From: Myxococcales bacterium SG8_38
GTDB lineage: Bacteria; Myxococcota_A; Polyangia; Polyangiales; Houyiibacteriaceae
Length of the DNA: 58,959 nt
NCBI GenBank assembly: GCA_001303415.1
Contig: LJTN01000012.1
Location: 1 to 58,959 of the forward strand
Direction: 5' to 3'
A program made the position numbers and the translations under genes. The stretch's first letter is position 1. Each line of letters begins with the position of its first letter. A model generated the notes under the pieces. The model saw only the letters and a program-made list of their open reading frames with translations, ran no database searches and was not told the origin of the DNA. Below are positions 18,663-27,638 of this stretch, in pieces.

Positions 18663-19388
18663 TTATTCGGCCATCGGCTCGGCTCCTGCCGAGTCCGACT
18701 TGTTCTTGTTCTTGCCGAGCACACCCCAGAAGGCGGTGCCGGCGCCGATGCGCCAGGAGAAGTGCGCGTCGGATGAGCCCCCGCCGAACGAGATGCCCGG
18801 TCCAAGATCGAAGAAGAACCATGGCGCGACGTTGTCGTTCGCATCGATTTCCACGCCCATGCGAATGAGAATCGGTATCTCGCCGAAGTTCTGGATGTTT
18901 TCCGCGAAGTAGGCCCCGATCGGGAGGAAGCCGCCGGTGACCACCGTCACTCGCTCATGCACGTCGATGGTGAACGGCAAACCGAGCTCGGTCTTGAAGG
19001 CAAACATGAACTGGTCGCCAAGGTTGCCTGAGATGAGAATCCCGGGCTTGACGAGGACGGCAAAATCATTCTGGACTTTGGGCTTCTCGTTGCTGAGGAG
19101 GTTCCAGCGAAGCATGCCGTCGATCCCAAGGCCAATCTTGACGAAGCGACCCCCTGTGCTGGCAGCAAGCCACGGCCCGTAGACGAGCTCGCCTGAGAGG
19201 CCCCAGTCCATCTTGCCCTTACCCTTGTTCCACCATTCGTACATGATGCTCGGGTAACCGACGCCACCGCTGTGGACCATGTCCTCTTCGAGCTTCTTTG
19301 CGCCGATCACCGAATTGGCCGGCCCGGCCATGGCGGGGCTCGCCATCGCGAGCACCAAAGCGAATACACCAATTGCTCTTGCTGTCAT
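18663..19388 (-). CDS. Predicted outer-membrane beta-barrel protein, unknown function
   Basis: A 241-residue secreted protein. A typical signal peptide (MTARAIGVFALVLAMASPAMA) is predicted to be cut after AMA. The remainder alternates short amphipathic strands rich in Gly and aromatic residues, such as FMFAFKTELGLPFTID, VAPWFFFDLGPGISFGGGS and FSWRIGAGTAFWG, suggestive of a small beta-barrel. I do not recognise the family. The ATG at 19388 is preceded by AAGGAG nine bases upstream, and an intrinsic terminator follows the gene. It is monocistronic and divergent from the YceI lipoprotein gene. Confidence 0.7.
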   Translation of the reverse strand: MTARAIGVFALVLAMASPAMAGPANSVIGAKKLEEDMVHSGGVGYPSIMYEWWNKGKGKMDWGLSGELVYGPWLAASTGGRFVKIGLGIDGMLRWNLLSNEKPKVQNDFAVLVKPGILISGNLGDQFMFAFKTELGLPFTIDVHERVTVVTGGFLPIGAYFAENIQNFGEIPILIRMGVEIDANDNVAPWFFFDLGPGISFGGGSSDAHFSWRIGAGTAFWGVLGKNKNKSDSAGAEPMAE

Positions 19389-19554
19389 TTCCAGCTGCTC
19401 CTTCCCCGAAAGCTGGCCGAAGCCTAGGGTACAACGGCCCACGTTGCCAGCGATTATCGAAGCGTTTCAGCCGCGGGCCAACTTTCATGATTGTTCTGGA
19501 ATTTTCGCTGGTTAGGCCGCTTGTAGACGAGTTGTAACCCAAGCGATCCGCCAA

Positions 19555-19582
19555 TTGACCTCGCGCCGCGTGTCCCCATAAC
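19555..19582 (+). promoter_or_regulatory. Sigma-70-type promoter for the YceI gene
   Basis: TTGACC at 19555-19560 and CATAAC at 19577-19582 are separated by 16 bases. Transcription would begin around 19589, shortly before the strong AAGGAGG at 19591-19597 and the ATG at 19602. The match is 5 of 6 and 4 of 6 to consensus. Confidence 0.5.
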
Positions 19583-19601
19583 GAAGCCGCAAGGAGGTTC
19601 C

Positions 19602-20240
19602 ATGCGTACAGCTTTCGTTTTCGCTCTCTTCATCTTTGCTGCCGCGGGGTGCAAAGACCCAGGCGCCGAAGTCACCCCTGCGACGGTCGAAACAGGCACC
19701 GACACCAAAGCGGAGCGGGCGCCTCGCACTGTCGAGGACAGCCCAACGTCGACCGTGCTGGCGATCAATCCTTCCAACAGCAAGATCCAGTTCGTCGGTG
19801 CCAAGGTGACCAGGAGCCATGACGGCGGCTTCACGGACTTCGCCGGGAAGGTCGCGTTGGCCGAGCCGGTCGAGAGCAGCGAGATCGACATCACGATTCA
19901 AACGGCGTCACTCTACGCCGACGAGGAGAAGCTCACCAAACATCTGAAGTCGCCCGACTTCTTCGACGTGGAGAAGTTCCCGACGGCGACGTTTCGGTCG
20001 ACCGAGATCAAGAAGGAAGGCGACGGACATAAGATCACCGGGGACCTCACCCTGCACGGCGTGACAAAGCGCGTCAGCTTTCCAGCGACCATCAAGGTCG
20101 CCGATGGTGCGGTGAATGCCAACGCGGAGTTCTCGATCAACCGCCAGGACTTCGGGATCAGCTACCCGGGCATGCCGGACGATCTCATCCGTGACCTGGT
20201 CGTCATCAAGCTCGCGCTCGACCTGCTGCGGCAGGGTTAG
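19602..20240 (+). CDS. YceI family lipocalin-like lipoprotein
   Basis: A 212-residue lipoprotein: FVFALFIFAAAGCKD has a lipobox-like AAGC, then a Thr/Glu-rich linker of about 35 residues, then a YceI domain. YceI proteins form an extended lipocalin-like barrel that binds isoprenoid or amide lipids such as polyisoprenoid quinone chains. Typical segments are SKIQFVGAKVTRSHDGGFTD, HLKSPDFFDVEKFPTATF and GDLTLHGVTKRVSFPA. A strong Shine-Dalgarno precedes the ATG. It converges with and overlaps the DUF3556 gene by 35 bases. The bound lipid is unknown. Confidence 0.9.
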   Translation: MRTAFVFALFIFAAAGCKDPGAEVTPATVETGTDTKAERAPRTVEDSPTSTVLAINPSNSKIQFVGAKVTRSHDGGFTDFAGKVALAEPVESSEIDITIQTASLYADEEKLTKHLKSPDFFDVEKFPTATFRSTEIKKEGDGHKITGDLTLHGVTKRVSFPATIKVADGAVNANAEFSINRQDFGISYPGMPDDLIRDLVVIKLALDLLRQG

Positions 20241-21894
20241 CCGACCACTGGGCCGGCGGCCATGGCTGGAGCTCGAGGAGGTCTTGCACTTCGATTTGCC
20301 CGGTCTCCATGACCCCCGTGGCCGCATCGGCGATGGTCCACGCATGATGGGGTCGCCCCATCGGCTGTGACTCGACGAAGATGCACCGAAGCTCGCCCTC
20401 GTCGAAGTGACACTGCTCCTGAACGGAGCGAAGAAGCTGCAAGTCGTGCAGGTGCCCTTCGCCGAAGTTCCAGCCGATGACCACTCCGGCGACGAGCTCG
20501 CCGTCGAGGTATTCGTACTGATCGATATCGTCCACGGCCTTGGGAAGCAGAATTTGAAGGCACCGGCCGTGTAGATGCATCGCCCGAAAGGCCATCACCT
20601 TGGAAATGGTCGCAGTGATGGTGTCCTCGTCGTAGAATTTGCGAAGCTGATCCTGCACGCGGGGCGCTGCCTTGGTGAGATGGGTGTCGAGCTTCCTCGA
20701 GCAGTCACCCTTGAAGAGCCAGACGCTGTATGCCCAGTTGCCCGCGTAGTATCGCATCGAGCACAAGAACGACGCGCGGGAAGGCACGAGATTGCCGAAC
20801 AGCGGGACGCCCACCAAGGCGAATGCCAGGAAGGCGATGAGCCATGGCGAGCCGATGCCGAAGGCGTTGACGTCCGCGTAGTGTCCGAAGAGGACGAAGC
20901 CGCCATAGACCATGATCACGTTCCACTCGATCGGAACGCCCATGGGAATGCTGCTCGTGATGAAGATGTGGAAGACCAGCATCACCGTGAGCGCGACGGT
21001 CGTCACGGTCCCTCCGTCTCCGAGCAAGAGCGCGACCGGAAACGCGTACTCCACGACGGTCCCTGTATGGGCCATGAGTTGCGCCAGGCGCGAAGGACGT
21101 AAGTCGTCCGGGTAGCTTCGGTAGAGAAGCTTGCGCAGCGACCCGATGCGAGTCAGCGGGCTGTTGCTCTGCATGACGGCGATGACCGAGGGGAAATGAT
21201 GATTCAGCTTCGAAGTCGCCGCCCACATCCAAATCGCGACCCACACGAGCTTCGAGCCGGCCAGCCAATCGCTCGCGAACGAGAAACAGACCAACGCCGT
21301 GTAGTAGTGCTCCGCACGCGAGGCGAGGAAGATGGTCTTGTCGGCGACTCCGAGCAGGGGCAGCAGGATGATCGTCGGCAGCAAGTGCTCGAGCGACAGC
21401 TCCGGCGCGATCAACGCGCGGAACAAGAAGAGCATGTGCGCCACGTACAAGGCGACGTCGAGCCAGGTTCGGGTCGGCCCCCCCAAGACCGGCAACCCCG
21501 GGAACAGGGGGACCTTCGTGGTACCAGGCCGGCAGAAGTAGAGGGCCCCACCAAACGGCGGGTTGTATCGGCCGGTGAGCGGACCGCTCCCACATCCGAG
21601 CCCCAGCCCCTCGAAGGCCATGCTCCAAAGGACCGCTTTCTGAAATGCAATCGGCTCGAAATACCACGAGCCGAAGCTGCCCAGGTTCCCGAGCCCCGGC
21701 GTGAACGAGCAAAAGAAGCTCCACACCCATACGTAGAAGACGATCTTGAGGATGTAGACGAGGTAGATCGGCCAAGGCGTCCCGTAGCCTTGAAGCGCCC
21801 AAGACAGGCACACCATCCGCATCCGTTCCGGGAACGGTTTTTTGCGCCATTCCTCGATGTCATAGGGCGGCAAAATGGGCTTTGGAACCAGCAT
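20206..21894 (-). CDS. DUF3556 polytopic membrane protein
   Basis: A 562-residue membrane protein of unknown function. The N-terminus KPILPPYDIEEWRKKPFPER and the following SWALQGYGTPWPIYLVYILK look like the DUF3556 family, which I associate mainly with mycobacteria and some proteobacteria. About eight hydrophobic segments occupy residues 40-370, with GCGSGPLTGRYNPPFGG in between, and a soluble C-terminal part of about 190 residues follows. The last 35 bases overlap the YceI gene on the other strand. Divergent from ppk2. No catalytic motif is obvious. Confidence 0.72.
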   Translation of the reverse strand: MLVPKPILPPYDIEEWRKKPFPERMRMVCLSWALQGYGTPWPIYLVYILKIVFYVWVWSFFCSFTPGLGNLGSFGSWYFEPIAFQKAVLWSMAFEGLGLGCGSGPLTGRYNPPFGGALYFCRPGTTKVPLFPGLPVLGGPTRTWLDVALYVAHMLFLFRALIAPELSLEHLLPTIILLPLLGVADKTIFLASRAEHYYTALVCFSFASDWLAGSKLVWVAIWMWAATSKLNHHFPSVIAVMQSNSPLTRIGSLRKLLYRSYPDDLRPSRLAQLMAHTGTVVEYAFPVALLLGDGGTVTTVALTVMLVFHIFITSSIPMGVPIEWNVIMVYGGFVLFGHYADVNAFGIGSPWLIAFLAFALVGVPLFGNLVPSRASFLCSMRYYAGNWAYSVWLFKGDCSRKLDTHLTKAAPRVQDQLRKFYDEDTITATISKVMAFRAMHLHGRCLQILLPKAVDDIDQYEYLDGELVAGVVIGWNFGEGHLHDLQLLRSVQEQCHFDEGELRCIFVESQPMGRPHHAWTIADAATGVMETGQIEVQDLLELQPWPPAQWSANPAAAGRARA

Positions 21895-21940
21895 GAGGCG
21901 GCATGCTAGCGATCTGCGCCCCGGCTGTCACCGTCGAGCG

Positions 21941-21949
21941 TGCTATGCC
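21941..21949 (+). promoter_or_regulatory. Extended -10 element before ppk2
   Basis: TGCTATGCC resembles an extended -10 and is nearly the same as the elements before ugd (14102) and the AarF-type gene (54984). It lies 28 bases before the ppk2 ATG. No convincing -35 is seen. Confidence 0.35.
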
Positions 21950-21977
21950 AAGCTGCACCAGACCGGAGCGAGAACGA

Positions 21978-22835
21978 ATGGCGAGAAAGGAAAAGGACCA
22001 GTTTGGCGCGGAGGTGGCGTTGCAAACGATTGAAAGCGACGCCATCGCCCCCAAGAAGCCGAAGCTGAAGAAGGCCCACTACGAAAAGGCCATGGCGGAC
22101 TTGCAGGTCGAGCTCGTCAAGCTTCAGAAGTGGATCCAGACCGAGGGCCTCAAGGTCGTGGTGATCTTCGAGGGCCGCGATGCGGCAGGCAAGGGTGGCG
22201 CCATCAAGAGAATCACCCAAAGCCTCAATCCACGAATCTGCCGCGTGGTGGCGCTCGCCAAGCCCACCGAGCGTGAGCGCACCCAATGGTACTTTCAGCG
22301 TTATGCCGAGCATCTGCCGGCTGCCGGCGAGATGGTTTGCTTCGATCGGAGTTGGTACAACCGCGCGGGCGTCGAACGGGTCATGGGTTACTGCACGGAG
22401 CACGAATACCGGGAGTTCCTGCGCTCGTGCCCTCAATTCGAGCGAATGCTCGTCCGCTCCGGAATCATCTTGATCAAGTACTGGTTCTCCGTCGGTGACG
22501 ACGAGCAGGAGCGGCGCTTCAAAAAGCGAATCGCCGATCCCATCCGCCGCTGGAAGATCAGCGAGGTCGACTTGATGGCGCGGAAGCACTGGGTCGACTA
22601 TTCGATCGCCAAAGACGAGATGTTTGCGCACACCGACATCAAGCAAGCGCCGTGGCATGTGGTGCGCGGCGACGACAAGCGGCGTGCGCGGCTGAACGTG
22701 ATCGCGCACCTGCTGAGCCTGATTCCCTACACCGAGGTACCCGAGCCGCGCCTGAAGCTCCCCGAGCGTCAGAACAACATGAAGTACGTTCGCCCGCCGC
22801 TCGAAGATCAGACCTTCGTTCCGGAGGTCTTCTGA
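21978..22835 (+). CDS. ppk2: Polyphosphate kinase 2
   Basis: A PPK2-family kinase that moves phosphate between polyphosphate and nucleotides. It has 285 residues, the size of one-domain class I enzymes that mostly phosphorylate nucleoside diphosphates. Walker A is FEGRDAAGKGGAIKRI at about residue 63, the lid contains AKPTERERTQWYFQRY, and Walker B is CFDRSWYNRAGVERVMGYC. WKISEVDLMARKHW and APWHVVRGDDKRRARLN complete the signature. The ATG at 21978 (MARKEKD) is preferred to the open frame's start at 21903, which gives an unrelated N-terminus. Substrate preference between ADP and GDP cannot be read. Confidence 0.94.
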   Translation: MARKEKDQFGAEVALQTIESDAIAPKKPKLKKAHYEKAMADLQVELVKLQKWIQTEGLKVVVIFEGRDAAGKGGAIKRITQSLNPRICRVVALAKPTERERTQWYFQRYAEHLPAAGEMVCFDRSWYNRAGVERVMGYCTEHEYREFLRSCPQFERMLVRSGIILIKYWFSVGDDEQERRFKKRIADPIRRWKISEVDLMARKHWVDYSIAKDEMFAHTDIKQAPWHVVRGDDKRRARLNVIAHLLSLIPYTEVPEPRLKLPERQNNMKYVRPPLEDQTFVPEVF

Positions 22836-22858
22836 GCCTCGGCTCTTCCGCTTGCTCC

Positions 22859-23722
22859 ATGCCCTTCATGCGTTCCCTTCGGCTTCGAATTCCCGTTCTC
22901 ATTGCGCTGAGCGTCTTCGTGCTCTTGGTCGCCGGCTGCACCGGGCTGCTGCAAAACCTAGGCGCCCGCTGGGTGACGCGACAGATCGCAGCCGAGTTTG
23001 ATCTCGACGACGCACAGACGGCCGCAACGCGTGCGTCCGTGGAACGGCTGATCGCGGCTGCGCCGGAGGCGCTCGGCAGCAAGGTGGACATGCTGGTGGC
23101 CACGGTCGACGTGGCAATTGCCAAGGGGCTGACGGAAAAGAAGCTTCTCGGGATGGAACGCCAAGTGGACGACATTCTCGACATCGCGGCGGCGGCGATT
23201 ATCGACGAGGCCTCCCCCATTCTGGCCACCCTCCGGGAGGACCAAATCGACTTCGTCGAGGCGCGCATCCAAAAGAGGCTCGACGAGGCCAGGAAGGAAA
23301 TCGAAAAGCCCGCGGCGGTGCGCCTCGAGAAGCGCCAGGACGAATTCGTGGATGCGGTGGAAGACTGGGTGGGCAGTCTCGGCGACCGGCAGGCGCGGGC
23401 GCTGCGCGAATACGTGGCCGGCCTTCCGGACGAGTCCGCGGCGCGTCTTGAGGCCGACGAGCGGCGGGTGGATCGGGTGGCCGCCGTGTTTCGAAAGCAC
23501 CCTGGGCCCGAGGTCATCCGGGAGACTCTCTGGAACGAATGGAAGAACCGCGAGGACTGGGGGCCGAAAGGCCGTCCGCCTCGTGCGAGAAGAGCCGAAG
23601 GCCGCGACACGCTTCTATTCGTCTACGGGCTCCTCGACGCCCGGCAAAAGGACCACGCGAGCAAGCACCTCCACGAGCTCCACCAGAAGATCGAGAGCTT
23701 CTTCACCGCCGCTGGCTCGTAG
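22859..23722 (+). CDS. DUF6279-like alpha-helical lipoprotein
   Basis: A 287-residue predicted lipoprotein: IPVLIALSVFVLLVAGCTG carries a strong lipobox (VAGC), and the rest is nearly all helical and highly charged. The segment RQIAAEFDLDDAQTAATRASVERLI resembles the opening of DUF6279, where LT..Q motifs begin repeated helical units. An ATG nine bases further downstream is an equally possible start. It begins 23 bases after ppk2 and is likely co-transcribed. Function unknown; the convergent gene ends eight bases beyond its stop. Confidence 0.65.
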   Translation: MPFMRSLRLRIPVLIALSVFVLLVAGCTGLLQNLGARWVTRQIAAEFDLDDAQTAATRASVERLIAAAPEALGSKVDMLVATVDVAIAKGLTEKKLLGMERQVDDILDIAAAAIIDEASPILATLREDQIDFVEARIQKRLDEARKEIEKPAAVRLEKRQDEFVDAVEDWVGSLGDRQARALREYVAGLPDESAARLEADERRVDRVAAVFRKHPGPEVIRETLWNEWKNREDWGPKGRPPRARRAEGRDTLLFVYGLLDARQKDHASKHLHELHQKIESFFTAAGS

Positions 23723-23730
23723 TCAATCGC

Positions 23731-24444
23731 CTAGAAGAGCCAACCGAGATTGAACTGGAAGACGTGGCTGTTCGTGCGGAACTCCGTCTTCGTGATGCTG
23801 TTCATCCCGATCGTGTAGTTGAAGTCGAAGTTGAAGGGGCCGAGGTCGAACGCCACGCCTAGGCGGGCGCCCGCCTGGTAGATGACCAGTGGAAAACCGG
23901 GAATGTCCTTGGGCCGGAACTTGAGGGCTCGGCGGCCGCCCAGATCGACGAAGCCTTTGAGGTTGAACTTGTTGACCAATCCGCCGTAGAGGAAGAGCTT
24001 GAAATAAGGGTTGGCATAGGGGATGTAGCCCGCCGTAATCGGGAAATCCAAGGAGTTCATCCTGGCCGTTTGACCGAGGAGTCGCTCGTCGATCGGCTCC
24101 CCTTGCGCCTCGGCGATCAGCGCGAGCTGGTCGCCGATCCGAAATCGAAACTGGCTGAACACGATGCCGATTTCCCCGAATAGCTTTCGTTGTCGAACAC
24201 GCGCGGCGAGCCCGACATCCCAGTTCACGAACGTGCTCGGGTTGCGACCGCCGACGGTTCCCTGGTACGCGATAGGGTCGCCAAAATAGAGGTCGATCTC
24301 CGGAACCCTAGGCACGAAGGTCGTACTCCCGACGCCTAGGAAAACCTTCACGTCCATCTTGGGCACCGCAAGAGCCGAGCTCGGTGCGAGCCAGACGGCC
24401 GCGCAAATCACGAGCAATGAGAAGGCTGAAAGTCGGTTCTTCAT
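23731..24444 (-). CDS. Predicted outer-membrane beta-barrel protein
   Basis: A 237-residue protein with a signal peptide (LLVICAAVWLAPSSALA, cut after ALA) and a body of alternating strands such as NWDVGLAARVRQRKLFGEIG, YFKLFLYGGLVNKFNLKGF and FNFDFNYTIGMNSITK. It ends in aromatic Phe (FNLGWLF), the C-terminal signal for outer-membrane insertion by the BAM complex. The size and layout suggest an 8-10-strand barrel. It lies 36 bases downstream of the sulfatase gene and is probably on the same transcript, so it might serve transport of sulfated compounds, which is only a guess. Confidence 0.72.
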   Translation of the reverse strand: MKNRLSAFSLLVICAAVWLAPSSALAVPKMDVKVFLGVGSTTFVPRVPEIDLYFGDPIAYQGTVGGRNPSTFVNWDVGLAARVRQRKLFGEIGIVFSQFRFRIGDQLALIAEAQGEPIDERLLGQTARMNSLDFPITAGYIPYANPYFKLFLYGGLVNKFNLKGFVDLGGRRALKFRPKDIPGFPLVIYQAGARLGVAFDLGPFNFDFNYTIGMNSITKTEFRTNSHVFQFNLGWLF

Positions 24445-24480
24445 CGTGCGCAGTCAGTTCATCCGCTTGGACACGCAGCA

Positions 24481-26091
24481 TCAAGCAGGGAAGTAGTACT
24501 CCTTGCCATCGATCACGAACTTCTTATCCATGATCCGCGGCCACATGGGCTTGGTCTTGATCTTTTCCTTTTGCCATTGCTCGTGCTCTTGTCGCAGCTT
24601 CTCGTAGAGCTCGGGCATCTGCTCTCGAAGGTCGATCTCCTCCGACTGATCGGTAGCCAAGTTGTAGAGCTCGGCCCACCCGTCACGGGTGCTCAAGATC
24701 AGCTTGTAGTCGCCATCGCGGATCGCCCAGATGTGATCCGCTCGCCAGAAGAGCGCCTGATGGGGCCTTTCCTCGTTTTCGCCCGTGACGTAAGGCACGA
24801 GGTTCACGCCGTCGTACTCGCGATCGTCGGGTAGCGCGCCACCCGCTGCCTCGACGGACGTCGCGTAGATATCGGTCGCAGAGACCGGGTATTCGTAGCG
24901 CACGCCTGCTGGAACCGTGCCCTTCCACTTCATCATGAAGGGCACGCGGATTCCGCCTTCGAACTGTGTGAGCTTGCCTGCTTTGAGCGGGCCGTTGTCC
25001 GTCGCGTGGGTGTAGGAGGCTCCGCCGTTGTCGCTCAAGAAGAAGATCAACGTGTCTTCCTCGATGCCCAAATCCTTGATCTTCTGGTGAATCGCACCGA
25101 TGGAATCATCCAGCGCCGAAATCATCGCGTAGTACACACGTTTGTTCTCGTCTTCCACGTGAGGGTACTTGCAGTAGTGCTCGACGGGCGCCTGGAAGGG
25201 CACGTGGGGGGCATTGAACGCGGCATAGATGAAGAAGGGCTCGTCTTTGTGCGCCTCCATGTAGTCGATGATCTCGTCACGAAAAGCGTACGTCAGGTAC
25301 CTATCTTCCGTGATGACTTTTTGATTGCGCAGGATCGCGGCTTGGTCTCCGCGCCCCGTCTTCCATTGGTGCTGCGCGCTGAACGACGTGTGCTCGTGAT
25401 TGATGATGCCGGACCAGTTCTTCTTCGGCGTGTAGAGCGAAGAGGCGCCATAGAAGCCGTACTGATAGTCGAAGCCGCGCGCGAACGGCACTTGGTCGCG
25501 GTGCACGCCGAGGTGCCACTTGCCGATCAACGCAGTGTCGTAGTCGTACTTCTTGAGTATCTCCGAGAGCATCATCTCGGACGGGGGCACCCCCTGCTTG
25601 TGCACCTGCCACGCGGCAGGGAACGATGGCTTGGCCTTGACCTTGAATTCCCCCGTATCGACCAGCCAGCGTCCCGAGATGTATTCGACGTAGTTGGTCG
25701 GGTAGAACTCCATCACCTGGGTTTCGAACCCATATCGGTTTTGGACGCGGCCGGTCATGAGGCCCGCGCGGGCCGGGGCGCAGGTGGGCGCGGTGGCGTA
25801 TCCCTCCTCGAAAACCACCCCTTCTTGGCCGATCTGATCGATGTGGGGCGTCGAGATGTGCTCCACGCCGTACGCGCTGACTTCGTAGGGCCCTAGATCG
25901 TCGGCGAGCAAGATGATGATGTTGGGCTGGCGCGCTTTGGTGGCGGCAATTGGGGCTTGGAGGAACGCCTCCTTGCGGTCTTCCATCGCCTTGTTCCATT
26001 TGACGCGCCACTTGATGCGCGTGATGGAGCAGCTGACCAGAACGAGCGCGAGGCAGAGCAAGGCAAACGCACGCAAGTATCGGTGTGTCAT
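24481..26091 (-). CDS. Sulfatase (arylsulfatase-like lipoprotein, formylglycine type)
   Basis: A 536-residue sulfatase of the alkaline-phosphatase superfamily. QPNIIILLADDLGPYEVSAY holds the metal-binding DD pair, and CAPARAGLMTGR (near residue 101) is the formylglycine motif of the Cys type, with Ala in place of the usual Ser (CxPSR). IGKWHLG and FFLSDNGG are further active-site motifs. The N-terminus LLCLALVLVSCSI has a good lipobox, so the enzyme is probably anchored at the membrane. The ATG at 26091 begins this signal. Activation would need an FGE or anaerobic maturase, which is not in this window. It is divergent from a sulfotransferase. Confidence 0.91.
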   Translation of the reverse strand: MTHRYLRAFALLCLALVLVSCSITRIKWRVKWNKAMEDRKEAFLQAPIAATKARQPNIIILLADDLGPYEVSAYGVEHISTPHIDQIGQEGVVFEEGYATAPTCAPARAGLMTGRVQNRYGFETQVMEFYPTNYVEYISGRWLVDTGEFKVKAKPSFPAAWQVHKQGVPPSEMMLSEILKKYDYDTALIGKWHLGVHRDQVPFARGFDYQYGFYGASSLYTPKKNWSGIINHEHTSFSAQHQWKTGRGDQAAILRNQKVITEDRYLTYAFRDEIIDYMEAHKDEPFFIYAAFNAPHVPFQAPVEHYCKYPHVEDENKRVYYAMISALDDSIGAIHQKIKDLGIEEDTLIFFLSDNGGASYTHATDNGPLKAGKLTQFEGGIRVPFMMKWKGTVPAGVRYEYPVSATDIYATSVEAAGGALPDDREYDGVNLVPYVTGENEERPHQALFWRADHIWAIRDGDYKLILSTRDGWAELYNLATDQSEEIDLREQMPELYEKLRQEHEQWQKEKIKTKPMWPRIMDKKFVIDGKEYYFPA

Positions 26092-26329
26092 GACCCGGGG
26101 CGATCCATACCGTCCGCCGAACGGAGTTGACAAGCGCGAACTGGAGAATCGCAAAAGCCGATTCATTCCGACTGGTTCCACCCGTGCGACATCGCCTGTG
26201 CCGGGGCTGGATCGTCGCTCTCCCCCTCTAGGCCAGCTCTCTCGACGTTCTCAGCGCGTCCGGTGGAGCCCGCTTGGAGACCGTTCAACCCCGATTCTCG
26301 ACCTCTCGCAACGCAGCCGGGAACCGGCT

Positions 26330-26358
26330 TTGACAGTGCTTTGGGCCGAGGCTCTACT
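26330..26358 (+). promoter_or_regulatory. Consensus-like promoter with predicted start at the sulfotransferase GTG
   Basis: TTGACA at 26330-26335 (6 of 6) and TCTACT at 26353-26358 (4 of 6) are separated by exactly 17 bases. The GTG start at 26365 begins six bases after the -10, so the mRNA would have essentially no leader. No Shine-Dalgarno is visible before the GTG. Confidence 0.5.
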
Positions 26359-26364
26359 AGCGCG

Positions 26365-27582
26365 GTGTCGCAAACGCCCGAGGAGCTCAAGCCCGGCTTT
26401 CCGTTCTCGTTGGTCAACAGGCTCGACCGCCTCAGCCAGCGGATGATCCCGATCGACGCCAAGCGCGTCATGAAGCTCGCCGAGCGGACCACGGGGCTCA
26501 GCGATTGGGGCGGGGGAGGGTTTCAGCAGCGTTTGGATGCAACCATCGAAGGCCTCAACGTTCTCGACTTGAACACCACGGGCCTTCTCGGCGCGCGCTA
26601 CGTGCTCAACTGGCACCTGACCAACCGTCTTCGCGTCATCGACTTCGCCAAGCGGCACCCGGAGCTCGAGAACGTCGAAATCGAGCGGCCGCTCGTCATC
26701 ACGGGCTTCTTTCGCACGGGAACCACCTTCCTTCACAACGTGCTGGCGGCCGATCCCAACAACCGCGTCGCGCAGGCTTGGGAGCTCGCGTATCCGGTGG
26801 GCCGGTTAGGTGACCCGCTCGGGGACGTGGCGTGGCGGCGTGCGCAGGCGAAGTTCACCTTCGGCTTCAACCAGGCTGCCATCCCCGACCAGGGCGTGGC
26901 GCACCACGTCACTGCCGATTCGTACGAGGAGTGCTTCTTTCTGCTCGAGAACGATATGGCCGTGCTGACGTTTTGGATAGGCTTTGCAGCATACGACTAC
27001 GCGCGAGCCATGCTCGACTGGGACATGTTGGAGCCCTATCAGTTCCACAAAGAGCAGCTCAAAATCCTGAACGCGCAGCGCTCGGCAAAGCGGTGGGTGT
27101 TGAAGTGTCCCTGGCACATCTGGAACCTCGACGCGCTCATGGCGGTGTATCCCGATGCGCAGGTCATCTTCACGCACCGAGACATCGCCAAGGCCCTTGC
27201 GTCCCACTGCAGCCTGGCAGCGCGGCTGTCGTCGAAAGTACAACGAAGCATCGACGTCCACGAGCTAGGCCGTTTCTGGCTCGACTACACTCGAATCGGG
27301 CTCGAGCGGGCCATGGCGTCGCGTGGGAAGATCCCCGAGTCGCAGATCTACGACGTGCGCCTCCGCGACATGATGGCGTCGCCGATGACCGTGCTGCGGG
27401 ACATCTACTCGTACTTCGACTTGGAGATGACCGAAGAAGTCGCCGGGCACTTCGAGTCGCGGATTGCGGAGAAGCCGACCTCGCAGGAGGGCGAGCACGA
27501 CTATCACATCGAAGATTTCGGCCTCACGAACGAAGAGGTACAAGAGACCTTGAAGGCCTACAACGAGCGTTTCGGCGTATAG
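26365..27582 (+). CDS. Sulfotransferase family protein
   Basis: A predicted PAPS-dependent sulfotransferase of 405 residues. The 5'-phosphosulfate loop is VITGFFRTGTTFLHNVLAAD (about residue 110), and the 3'-phosphate segment is IFTHRDIAKALASHCSL. WVLKCPWHIWNLDALMAVYP is also characteristic of the long bacterial sulfotransferase group. Acceptors in this group include lipids, glycans and small molecules; none can be named here. The start is uncertain: GTG 26365 fits the promoter spacing, while the open frame extends to 26263 and an ATG lies downstream. It is divergent from a sulfatase and 56 bases upstream of the phytoene-desaturase-like gene. Confidence 0.88.
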   Translation: MSQTPEELKPGFPFSLVNRLDRLSQRMIPIDAKRVMKLAERTTGLSDWGGGGFQQRLDATIEGLNVLDLNTTGLLGARYVLNWHLTNRLRVIDFAKRHPELENVEIERPLVITGFFRTGTTFLHNVLAADPNNRVAQAWELAYPVGRLGDPLGDVAWRRAQAKFTFGFNQAAIPDQGVAHHVTADSYEECFFLLENDMAVLTFWIGFAAYDYARAMLDWDMLEPYQFHKEQLKILNAQRSAKRWVLKCPWHIWNLDALMAVYPDAQVIFTHRDIAKALASHCSLAARLSSKVQRSIDVHELGRFWLDYTRIGLERAMASRGKIPESQIYDVRLRDMMASPMTVLRDIYSYFDLEMTEEVAGHFESRIAEKPTSQEGEHDYHIEDFGLTNEEVQETLKAYNERFGV

Positions 27583-27638
27583 CGTGTTCACAGGGGAGCT
27601 GAAATCGCACACCAAGGCAAGCAGCTCTGGGTCAGGCG

